From Eggerthella lenta DSM 2243 (GTDB taxonomy: Bacteria; Actinomycetota; Coriobacteriia; Coriobacteriales; Eggerthellaceae): a stretch of DNA of 64,000 nt. Position numbers and translations under genes: made by a program. The notes beneath the pieces are model-generated. The model was not told the DNA's origin. It made no database searches and saw nothing but the letters and a program-made list of their open reading frames with translations. Location of the stretch: NCBI RefSeq assembly GCF_000024265.1, contig NC_013204.1, forward strand, positions 3,399,001 to 3,463,000. The letters run 5' to 3'. Numbering within the stretch: position 1 is the stretch's first letter; each line of letters starts with the position of its first letter. Shown here in pieces: positions 15,189 through 23,000 of this stretch.

Positions 15189-18100
15189 ATGGACGAAACG
15201 ATAAAGCAGGGGAAGGGCGCGCTTCGCTTGCTGCTGGCGACTATGTTGGCGGCAATGCTGATCCCCTGGGCTCCCCGAGCGGCTTGGGCCGATGAAAACG
15301 AAGCAGCTGCCCAGACGCAGACGAGCGAGATCGCCGATCTGCTGGCTGCCGGAGACTACGTCGAGGGCGAGGCTCTCGTCGTCGTTGACAACGCGGCATC
15401 TCGAAACAGCCTCCGTTCGCGCAGCGTCGACCCGCTCTCCTCGGCCGAACCGCTCATGGACGCGTCGGCCGAAACGTACGCCACCGCTACGGGCGTCGAC
15501 GTGCCGTTGGAACAATCTGTTTCCAACGGCCCGGTTCTCCTGCGCAGCGCAAGATCCCTACCTGAAGACGACGCGGTGAGCATGGTGCTGGTGCGGCAGG
15601 AGGGTACCTCAACCGAGGATCTCCTGCGCCAGCTGCAGGACGACCCGCGCATCCTGTCCGCCGAGCCGAACTACGTGCAGCGGCTGGACGACCCCGATCA
15701 GACGGCGCTCGATGAGAGCACGCCGCAAGTCGCTGCGGCATTGGGGCTGGATTCGTCGGACGCGGCGCCGTCGGCTCCGGCGAGCGCGGATGCAAGCGGC
15801 ACGGCCGCTGCCGACCTGTCCGGCTACCAGTGGGGCTGCCGCAACACCGGAGAAGTCATGGTGCAAGAAGAGGCGCCGCCCCTTGCCGGTTTCGACATCG
15901 CGCCGCCGAATTGGAACCAGGTCGGCACAACGAACGCCGCCGACGTCGTTGCCGTGGTTGACACTGGCGTGGACTACAACCATCCCGACCTCAACGGCAT
16001 CATGTGCGACATGACGCAGTACACGGACAGGGGCGGACGCTACGGGATCAACGTCGTGCCCGGCATGGATCCCACCGATCCGATGGACGATCATTACCAC
16101 GGAACGCACTGCGCGGGCATCATCGCGTCGCAATGGGATGGCGTGGGGACGAGCGGCGTCGCGTCCGGCGTGCAGCTGGTGGCCGTTAGGGTCGCAGGTA
16201 GGCAGAACACGATCGAGAGTGCGGATACCATCAGGGCATACGAGTATCTTGCCGAAGCCGTTGATGCCGGCTTGCCACTGCGCGCCATCAACAACTCGTG
16301 GGCCGGAAGGACGATGAGCAAAGCATTCAGCTTGGCGGCGACGAAGCTGGGCGAGAAAGGCGCCGTGACCGTCATCGGGTCGGGCAACGATGCCGCCGAC
16401 GTTGACAAGATACCGATGACCGCATCCGTGCTCGCGCATAACCCGTATGCGGTCGCTGTCGATGCGTCGGATTCTTCAGGGCAGCTCGCCTCGTTCAGCA
16501 ACTACGGCGTGGAAACGACCGACGTGGTGGCTCCGGGCATGAACATCATGTCCACCGTGCCCCTCGGCAGGGCGGCCTACGCTCCCGAAGCCGACGGCTC
16601 CCCTTTGAGCTACGAGACGTTCGAAAGCGACGCCCCGTCGGTTACGGCGCGCGCGACGCCGACGTCGTCCGAGGATATAGATGCCGTCGTGCAGGGGGCG
16701 ACCCATTTCGATGCGAGGGGCGGAGCTCTGAAGATCCCCTTTTCCGAAATGCTCACGGAAGAGACGGCGCTGGGCATCAGTTTTCGAAGCGTCGTGGTGT
16801 CGATGGAAGTCGATCCGTCGAACCAAGAGGGCGTCCGGTACGTAGGAATGAACGCGACGGCCACGAACCAGAACAACGACAACCTGCTTTACCAGGTTGC
16901 GATAATGAAAGACGGCGCGCTTGATTGGACGCCGATGGGACAGACGGCTGTCGCGGCCCTTGGGAAGGACCGAGGTTGGACGACCATCGCCTTCGACGCC
17001 CAGACGCTTGCCCAGAATGCCGGCGGCACCTTGGCGTTCGAAGGCGGCAAGCTGCAGGTGCGGCTGACGTTCGCACGCGCCGGCACGCCGATCGCCCCGA
17101 CCGATGCCCTGTACCTCGACACGGTTGGAACGGGCAGGGCCGGCTCCGCGATTCCCTATCAATCTTTGAGCGGGACGTCCATGGCAACTCCCATGGTCAC
17201 CGGCGCGGCCATGGTGCTCGCGCAGGATGTCGACGGCTCCACCCCGGCCGAGCGCGCTGCGAAGCTGGCGGCGCTCGTGAAGGCCTCCGTGCGTCCGGTG
17301 GACGCGTTCTCCGGCAAGTGCTCGTCGGGCGGACACCTTGATTTGAGGGTTGCGTCGGGCGACTTCGTCCCGGTGGTGTCGGGCGCTCGGATGGAATCCG
17401 ACGGCGACGCCGCACTCGTCATGGTGGAGGGCAGCTACTTCGGCGCAGCTCAGGGTGCGGGAAGCGTGCACATCGGCGGCAAGGAGGCTGCTGTGCGCTC
17501 CTGGTCGGACGGCTCCATCGTAACGGAGTGCCCACAGGGTCTCAAAAGCGGCGTGCTGGTGGTAGAGGTAACGGCCGGCAACGGCAAGAGCGGATCGAAG
17601 GGCTTCCTGCTGCAGGTTCCCGAGCGACCGGACGACCAATCCACGCCCCTGTTCGAGAAGACCATAGCGCTTCCCACGTCGGATGAGGGCCTGCCGGTTG
17701 GCGTGTCGTACGGTCTTCTGACCGGGCTGGGCGGTTCGCTATACCTGCTGCCAAACGACTTCAGCATATCGCATGCGGGTACTTATGCGCTATGGCGCTA
17801 CGACCCCGATCAGGACAGCTGGACGCAGTGCGCCGACCTACCCGAGGCTCTCAGCAGCGCATCGATGACCGTGTTCGACGGCAAGCTGTACGTATACGGC
17901 GAAGCGGGCGAGACGGATGGGGCGTTGGCTCCTCGTCTTGTCAGCTACGACCCGGCGACGAACGCCTGGACTTCCCATGACGCTTCCCGCCTGCCGTTTC
18001 ATGCGACGATAGTGAACTGCGATGGAGCGATGCTGCTGGTGGGCGGCGCCGCGTACGACGGTGTCAAATGGGTCGAGCTGACCGAAGGCAACATCGCCGT

Positions 18101-18836
18101 GTACGATACGCAGACGGGGGCGGTAACGGCTGCGGGATCCCTCGCGACAGGCCGCTCGACTCCCTTTGTCGTAGCGCGAGGGGCCGAGCTGTTCGTCGCC
18201 TTGGGCGATGTGCACGACGTGACGGGCTCTTCGACGACGAGCCCCGTATTCGAGCGCATCGTGAGATCCGGCGACTCGTACGTTGGCAACGACCTGTCCG
18301 CCGCCCTGCCTGCGCTTGCGCCCGGCTACGACGATTCGTTCGGCTTGGCAGCGGTCAAAGCCGGAGTGGTGCTGTCGGGCCGTATCAGCGTCGAAGAAGC
18401 CGACGGCGGACGCGAGCTCGATCAGGACACCTATCTGTTGGACTTGGCGAACGGAGACAAAAGTTTCCAAGGCATCGACAAGCGCGCCTCCCGGGTGCCG
18501 CTGTACTTCCCGAGCTCGACAGCGTACGACGGATGGCTGTACACCATGGGCTTCTCGGTCTACGAGAACGGTGGCCGGGTGATACGGGCCACGCCGATGG
18601 AGACGCTGCCCCAACCCGGCGACCTACCTGAACCTGGACCCGGCCCTACGCCCGGACCTGGCCCTGCAGCTGCGCCGGAACCGGTTGTCGGCAAGGGGGA
18701 TGCAACGTCTCTGGCGAGAACCGGCGACCCATTAGGCGCTTTCGTGCCGGCTATCACGCTGGCCGCCGGTGTCATGCTCGCAAGCATAGGCGTTGCCACG
18801 GCTGCACGACGAAAAGCGAAAAAGAACAGGCTATGA
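15189..18836 (+). CDS. Cell-wall-anchored subtilisin-like serine protease with kelch-like repeats
   Basis: A secreted protein of 1215 residues. Signal peptide: residues 1-34 (LLLATMLAAMLIPWAPRAAWA). A propeptide-like region is followed by an S8 peptidase domain with catalytic Asp258 (VVDTGVD), His304 (HGTHCAG), oxyanion Asn near 369 (NNSWAG) and Ser664 (GTSMATP). The His-Ser distance is 360 residues, far above plain subtilisin, so an extra domain is inserted before the serine. An IPT/TIG-like domain (about 730-815) and kelch-like beta-propeller repeats (about 830-1130) follow, then a Pro-rich spacer and sorting signal LARTG, a hydrophobic helix and a basic tail. Start at 15189 with AGAAGGG upstream. 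Substrate unknown; processing of exported peptides is speculative. Confidence 0.85.
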   Translation: MDETIKQGKGALRLLLATMLAAMLIPWAPRAAWADENEAAAQTQTSEIADLLAAGDYVEGEALVVVDNAASRNSLRSRSVDPLSSAEPLMDASAETYATATGVDVPLEQSVSNGPVLLRSARSLPEDDAVSMVLVRQEGTSTEDLLRQLQDDPRILSAEPNYVQRLDDPDQTALDESTPQVAAALGLDSSDAAPSAPASADASGTAAADLSGYQWGCRNTGEVMVQEEAPPLAGFDIAPPNWNQVGTTNAADVVAVVDTGVDYNHPDLNGIMCDMTQYTDRGGRYGINVVPGMDPTDPMDDHYHGTHCAGIIASQWDGVGTSGVASGVQLVAVRVAGRQNTIESADTIRAYEYLAEAVDAGLPLRAINNSWAGRTMSKAFSLAATKLGEKGAVTVIGSGNDAADVDKIPMTASVLAHNPYAVAVDASDSSGQLASFSNYGVETTDVVAPGMNIMSTVPLGRAAYAPEADGSPLSYETFESDAPSVTARATPTSSEDIDAVVQGATHFDARGGALKIPFSEMLTEETALGISFRSVVVSMEVDPSNQEGVRYVGMNATATNQNNDNLLYQVAIMKDGALDWTPMGQTAVAALGKDRGWTTIAFDAQTLAQNAGGTLAFEGGKLQVRLTFARAGTPIAPTDALYLDTVGTGRAGSAIPYQSLSGTSMATPMVTGAAMVLAQDVDGSTPAERAAKLAALVKASVRPVDAFSGKCSSGGHLDLRVASGDFVPVVSGARMESDGDAALVMVEGSYFGAAQGAGSVHIGGKEAAVRSWSDGSIVTECPQGLKSGVLVVEVTAGNGKSGSKGFLLQVPERPDDQSTPLFEKTIALPTSDEGLPVGVSYGLLTGLGGSLYLLPNDFSISHAGTYALWRYDPDQDSWTQCADLPEALSSASMTVFDGKLYVYGEAGETDGALAPRLVSYDPATNAWTSHDASRLPFHATIVNCDGAMLLVGGAAYDGVKWVELTEGNIAVYDTQTGAVTAAGSLATGRSTPFVVARGAELFVALGDVHDVTGSSTTSPVFERIVRSGDSYVGNDLSAALPALAPGYDDSFGLAAVKAGVVLSGRISVEEADGGRELDQDTYLLDLANGDKSFQGIDKRASRVPLYFPSSTAYDGWLYTMGFSVYENGGRVIRATPMETLPQPGDLPEPGPGPTPGPGPAAAPEPVVGKGDATSLARTGDPLGAFVPAITLAAGVMLASIGVATAARRKAKKNRL

Positions 18837-18963
18837 AGACGGCAGCGGATGCCACCGGATCTTCTCGATGCGCGCACCAGAGCCTATCGGGGTCAAAGGA
18901 AGTAAAAGAAGGATGTCTTTGCAAAAAACGACCGGTTATTCGATCTGAAACAGGAGATAGGTT

Positions 18964-19182
18964 ATGAGCGAATCCAAGAAGCACGACTCTTTGAGCGCCG
19001 AAGAGCTGGACGGGGTGGCTGGCGGCGTATTTTTTCGGAGGGATCCCTCCGAATCGTTCTGCCCGTTCTGCAGTATGAGCACGAAGGATCCCAAGTTTAA
19101 AGACACTCACCTATATCTTGGCGAAGGAGAGCGTTTCTGCGAGGTGGAATGCAAAACCTATCCTGGCGACGAAATCTGGTGA
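18964..19182 (+). CDS. Double-glycine-leader precursor peptide (CPFC type)
   Basis: A 72-residue peptide. A charged leader ends in LSAEELDGVAGG (residues about 10-21); the remainder, starting VFFRRD, holds a CPFC pair and a distal C-x3-C (FCEVEC). The CPxC arrangement resembles the peptide at 20508 (CPYC). The RBS is CAGGAGA 8 nt before the ATG. It follows the subtilase by 127 bp. A secreted Cys-containing RiPP-like product cleaved by the C39 transporter at 23001 is inferred. Confidence 0.7.
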   Translation: MSESKKHDSLSAEELDGVAGGVFFRRDPSESFCPFCSMSTKDPKFKDTHLYLGEGERFCEVECKTYPGDEIW

Positions 19183-19188
19183 GATATG

Positions 19189-19220
19189 GTGAAGGCCGTC
19201 GAGGGATCGACGGCCTTCAC
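19189..19220. terminator. Strong hairpin between convergent genes
   Basis: GTGAAGGCCGTCGA at 19189-19202 pairs with TCGACGGCCTTCAC at 19207-19220 (14-bp perfect stem, GGGA loop). It lies between the peptide gene ending 19182 and the convergent membrane-protein gene. No U tract, so it may act as a bidirectional block. Confidence 0.75.
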
Positions 19221-19232
19221 GGAAGAATGGAA

Positions 19233-19313
19233 GCTCGCGCTTACGCCTCGATGCCGCGGCTCTGGCGCATGATGTCGTAGGCCAGCCACGTGCAGGCGCC
19301 GATGACCAGCAGC
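19233..19313 (-). repeat. 81-bp inverted repeat, right copy
   Basis: Reverse complement identical to 15006-15086. The two copies bracket 4.1 kb containing the subtilase and the CPFC peptide in inverted orientation. Confidence 0.85.
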
Positions 19314-20182
19314 TCCACCGCGCCGCTCGCGCCGATGGACGAGAGCATGCCCTGCGCCGCGAGCCAGACGTCGCCGGCGACCTCGATGGCCAGGCCGATG
19401 ACGCACAGCACGAAGAACGGCTTGACCTTCCGCGGATCGCGAGCGCCGCGCAGGCCCAGGGCGCCCACGACCAGGTCGACGACGCCGCTGCCGACCAGCA
19501 CGACGCCCAGCACCAGGCCCACGGCGATGCCGGCCACCAGATCCGGGTCGTTCGGGTCCATCGCGTTCACGGCGTCGGTGCCCAGGCCGGCGGCGATCAG
19601 CACCAGGAACGCGAGGCCCAGCACGATGGAGATGACGGCGAACACCACCAGCACGATGGAGATGACGCGCAGCGCCTTCTGGCTGCCCGAGCGCTCGACT
19701 TCGGCCTTGGCCTCACCAACGATGCCTCGGTCATGCTCCTTCTTCACCACGTCGGCGAGGGTGGTGCACACCAGCAGGTAGACGACGTCGCCGATAAGCA
19801 GGAAGGGGTCGTCCAGGAATGTGCCGCCCAAGAACCAGTTGTACACGATCATCGCCAGGATGACGATGGAGATGCCCCAGCTGAGCGCGCGATAGGGGCC
19901 GACCTTGCTCGCATCGTTGGAAGCGCGCAGGCCAAGGAAGGCAACGATCAGCTGCAGGGCGCCCATGATCAGGACCAAAATGCCCACGGCCATGGTAAGG
20001 ATGCCCGCCGTCGTCTCGGTGCCCTGGAAGTTCACTGCGTCGTTCAGGCCGAGCGAGTCGGCCGCCGCGCCGGAGGCTATGATGATCGCGCCCGAAAGCG
20101 CAACCAAAACTCCGAAGATGATCATGATGATAGAGGTGATGCGCAGAGCTTTCTGCGTACCGGTGCGAGGGGGATGCGCCAT
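19241..20182 (-). CDS. Multi-helix membrane protein with two internal units
   Basis: A 313-residue protein with about eight predicted membrane helices arranged as two related halves, each beginning with a SGSQKALRVISIVLVV or GTQKALRITSIIMII type segment. It is the long paralogue of the protein at 14491. The ATG at 20182 follows GAAAGGA; upstream on the same strand a TATACT lies near 20220. No recognised family. It stands as its own unit on the minus strand, convergent with the CPFC peptide gene. A function in membrane protection or peptide handling is only an inference from neighbourhood. The 325 bp between this gene and 20508 hold its promoter and no credible gene. Confidence 0.75.
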   Translation of the reverse strand: MAHPPRTGTQKALRITSIIMIIFGVLVALSGAIIIASGAAADSLGLNDAVNFQGTETTAGILTMAVGILVLIMGALQLIVAFLGLRASNDASKVGPYRALSWGISIVILAMIVYNWFLGGTFLDDPFLLIGDVVYLLVCTTLADVVKKEHDRGIVGEAKAEVERSGSQKALRVISIVLVVFAVISIVLGLAFLVLIAAGLGTDAVNAMDPNDPDLVAGIAVGLVLGVVLVGSGVVDLVVGALGLRGARDPRKVKPFFVLCVIGLAIEVAGDVWLAAQGMLSSIGASGAVELLVIGACTWLAYDIMRQSRGIEA

Positions 20183-20507
20183 AGTACGTCCTTTCTCGAA
20201 AACGGATCTTTTAAGTCGAAGTATAGGAGCGCTGCGTCCGATAGGCGCGCGAAAGAGCCCGACAACGGAAAGGACGGCACGAGCGCGGCATATCCCGAAA
20301 CGAACGCCGACGAGCCCGCGCAGATCCCTAGTCCCCGCCGACGGCGGACAAAGGCATGGCGACCCCGCTCGCAAGCACTGGCGACCCGCCGGGAACCGTC
20401 GCAGCAGCAACAGCCCTTTTCGCTGCCGCCGCGCTCGCAACTGCGGCGGCCATCGCGCGACGGACGCGTACGGGACGCGACGATCAGCGTCTGAAGCGAA
20501 AGTCCGC

Positions 20508-20768
20508 TTACTCGCGAAACAGCGTGTAATCCAGATCCGACTTGTTGCACTGCCACACAGTGGCGTTGCTGAAGCCGAAGCGCTCATGGTCGTTCGTAAA
20601 CGCGGTGCCGTAGAGACTAACGGCAATTTTCATCCCGCAGTAAGGGCAGATGCCGCCGGGCACCGCTTTCGGAAGAGCGGCCACGGCCCTGTCGGACAGA
20701 GCCTCGCCGCCGGACACCTCTTCAAGATCGTCCAAGCCAAGCTGCTGGAATTTATCGGAATCGTTCAT
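20508..20768 (-). CDS. Double-glycine-leader precursor peptide (CPYC type)
   Basis: An 86-residue peptide with leader ending LGLDDLEEVSGG (residues about 10-21), then a 65-residue core containing CPYC and one distal Cys (VWQC). The gene starts 49 bp after the stop of the second ABC transporter gene and is probably the last gene of the exporter operon. Its CPxC core resembles the 18964 peptide. The long core could fold as a small zinc-ribbon-like domain rather than a classic short RiPP; this is undecided. Confidence 0.7.
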   Translation of the reverse strand: MNDSDKFQQLGLDDLEEVSGGEALSDRAVAALPKAVPGGICPYCGMKIAVSLYGTAFTNDHERFGFSNATVWQCNKSDLDYTLFRE

Positions 20769-20816
20769 GTTCGATCCGCCTTTCTGTCAGCCCTTTAAGC
20801 GAACAGACCCCCACCC

Positions 20817-22988
20817 CTACATGGTCTGGCGCTCCACCAGTTCGGCGAATACGCCGCCCAACGCGCACAGCTCCTCGTAGGTGCCGTCCTCCACCACGCG
20901 GCCGCCGTCCAGCACGATGATGCGGTCGCATGCGCGAATGGTGGACAGCCGGTGCGCCACGATGATGCGCGTGCACTTCATCCGATCGAGCGCCTCGCTC
21001 ACCTGTCGTTGCGTCACGTTGTCCAGCGCGCTGGTGGCCTCGTCGAAGAACAGTACCTTGGGTTTGGGGGCAACGGCGCGCGCGATGAGGATGCGCTGGC
21101 GCTGGCCGCCCGAGATTCCGCCCGCGCCCTCGGACACCATCGTATTCATGCCCATGGGCATGGCGCGAATGTCGTCGGCGATCCCCGCCAGCTCGGCCGC
21201 CTCCCACGCATCCTCCATCGTGAGCCACGGCGCAGCCACCACGATGTTGGAGAAGATGTCGCCGGTGAACAGCTTTCCGTCTTGCAGCACCGTGCCGATG
21301 TTGCGGCGCAAACTGGCCACGTCCAGCGTCTCGATGTCGCGCCCGTCGTACAGCACGGCGCCTTTCTGCGGCTTTTCGAATCCCAGCAGAAGCCTCATGA
21401 GCGTCGATTTCCCGCAGCCGGTCTTGCCCACCACGCCCACGGACTGGCCGGGGCGGATCTTCAGCGACAGATCATCCAGCACGGCAGGCGCGCCTTCGGC
21501 GTAGCGGAAAGTGACGTTGTCCATCTCGATGCGACCGGAACAATGCTCGAGCACCTGCTTGCCCCCGGCGGACTCCGGCACCGATTTCATGATGGGTGCG
21601 GCCATATCGAGGTGCGGCTTGATGGACGCGAAGTTGCCGGCGACGCCGGCCAGCGACATGAACGCGCCCGTGGCCATGCCGTATGCCAGATTGAACGCCA
21701 TGTACTCCGATGTCGACACACCGGTCTGCACGGCGGTGAAGTAGATGACGATGGTGCCCACCACCGAGACCGCCGTCTGCACGACGTTCGAGTAGCGCAT
21801 GAGGCGCGGGCCGTTGTACGTCAGCTTGACCTCGTCTTTGTACGAATCGACCCAGGTGGCGTACGCGCGACGCTCCGCACCGGCCAGCCTGATCTTCTGG
21901 ATGCCGGTGAACAAGGCGTATTCCCATCCCTTGCGGCGCGCGGAGTGCTCCAGCTTGCGCTTGGTCACGCTCACCTGCACCAGCACGGACGCCACCGACA
22001 CTGCCGCGCTGGCCAGGATCACGCCCAGCGCGGGCAAGGCCAAACCGGGTGCGTACGCAGCTATCTGCGCCACGTACGCCAGAGAGAACACCGAGGTCAA
22101 ACCCGTGGTCAGGACGATGTTCTGCAGCATGCTCGCCAGCGTCTCGATACTCGAGAGGCGTGTGGACAGATCGCCCGATGCGTACGCGCGGTAGAACGGC
22201 GCCGGCAGGGAAAGCGTACGCATCATGGCAGCGGCTTGCACCGACAGGCTCAGCTTCGTGCCAACGCGCGACATGACCAGTTCTTTCGCGCCGCCGATGA
22301 GCACCCGGGCGCACGTGACCGACGCCAGCAGCACGGCGATGGGCACCACCACGCCCACGTTGCCGCTATCCACCACCGGTCCGAAAATCAGACTGTTCAC
22401 CGCAGGCAGAAGCATGCCCAGCAACGTCACGGCCAACGTCGCCGCCACGATCATCACGTAATCCGAAAGGTCCAGGCTGCGCACCATGTGCAGCAGCACG
22501 TCCCTCACGCCCAGCTCTCGCTGCGGCAGGGGCTGGTAGAAGCAGTACGCTTCCTGTGCGAGCCGCGCCGCATTCGCGCGATCGACGCGTACCTTCTCGC
22601 CGGTGGCGACGTCGCTGTACGCGAAGCCCCCCGCTGGCTGAGGGATCAGCGCTACCGGCGCGCCGTCGACGAACCCCAGCATAGCCCCCGCCGCGTCGCG
22701 CTGCCAGCCTTTCGACAACACGACGCGCCGGCACATCACGCCTGTTCCCCGCAGCTGGGCGTCTATGAGGTCGCGCACGCTCTTCGGGTCGCGCGGGGCA
22801 TCGGCCGGCTTCACGCGGTAGTACGCCAGCACCTCGCCCACGGCATCGGCCGCGGCTTTGCCCGCATCCACTTCCGCGCCGCCCGCCGCCCGCCCGGTGA
22901 TGGCCACGGAAAGGTCCCAGGCCGCCTGAGAGACCAGGTCCTCGTCATGCTCCAGCCGTTCCTTGATCTGACTGTCGAACCAACCCAT
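20817..22988 (-). CDS. NHLM-type bacteriocin ABC transporter, permease/ATP-binding subunit without peptidase
   Basis: A 723-residue ABC half-transporter. An N-terminal region of about 150 residues with no C39 motif is followed by six membrane helices (about 165-440) and an ATPase domain with Walker A VGKTGCGKST, signature SGGQRQR, Walker B VLFFDEATSALD and switch His in VAHRLS. This is the layout of the second NHLM transporter component, which pairs with a C39-containing partner. The ATG at 22988 follows AGGAGG; the upstream GTG would overlap that RBS. It lies 12 bp after the C39 transporter gene. The inferred role is leader-peptide-dependent export of the precursor peptides. Confidence 0.88.
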   Translation of the reverse strand: MGWFDSQIKERLEHDEDLVSQAAWDLSVAITGRAAGGAEVDAGKAAADAVGEVLAYYRVKPADAPRDPKSVRDLIDAQLRGTGVMCRRVVLSKGWQRDAAGAMLGFVDGAPVALIPQPAGGFAYSDVATGEKVRVDRANAARLAQEAYCFYQPLPQRELGVRDVLLHMVRSLDLSDYVMIVAATLAVTLLGMLLPAVNSLIFGPVVDSGNVGVVVPIAVLLASVTCARVLIGGAKELVMSRVGTKLSLSVQAAAMMRTLSLPAPFYRAYASGDLSTRLSSIETLASMLQNIVLTTGLTSVFSLAYVAQIAAYAPGLALPALGVILASAAVSVASVLVQVSVTKRKLEHSARRKGWEYALFTGIQKIRLAGAERRAYATWVDSYKDEVKLTYNGPRLMRYSNVVQTAVSVVGTIVIYFTAVQTGVSTSEYMAFNLAYGMATGAFMSLAGVAGNFASIKPHLDMAAPIMKSVPESAGGKQVLEHCSGRIEMDNVTFRYAEGAPAVLDDLSLKIRPGQSVGVVGKTGCGKSTLMRLLLGFEKPQKGAVLYDGRDIETLDVASLRRNIGTVLQDGKLFTGDIFSNIVVAAPWLTMEDAWEAAELAGIADDIRAMPMGMNTMVSEGAGGISGGQRQRILIARAVAPKPKVLFFDEATSALDNVTQRQVSEALDRMKCTRIIVAHRLSTIRACDRIIVLDGGRVVEDGTYEELCALGGVFAELVERQTM

Positions 22989-23000
22989 GCGCACCTCCTC

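Noticed and set aside
18914-18949. 11-codon ORF before the CPFC peptide
   Set aside because: Too short, not conserved in any visible paralogue, and without leader features.
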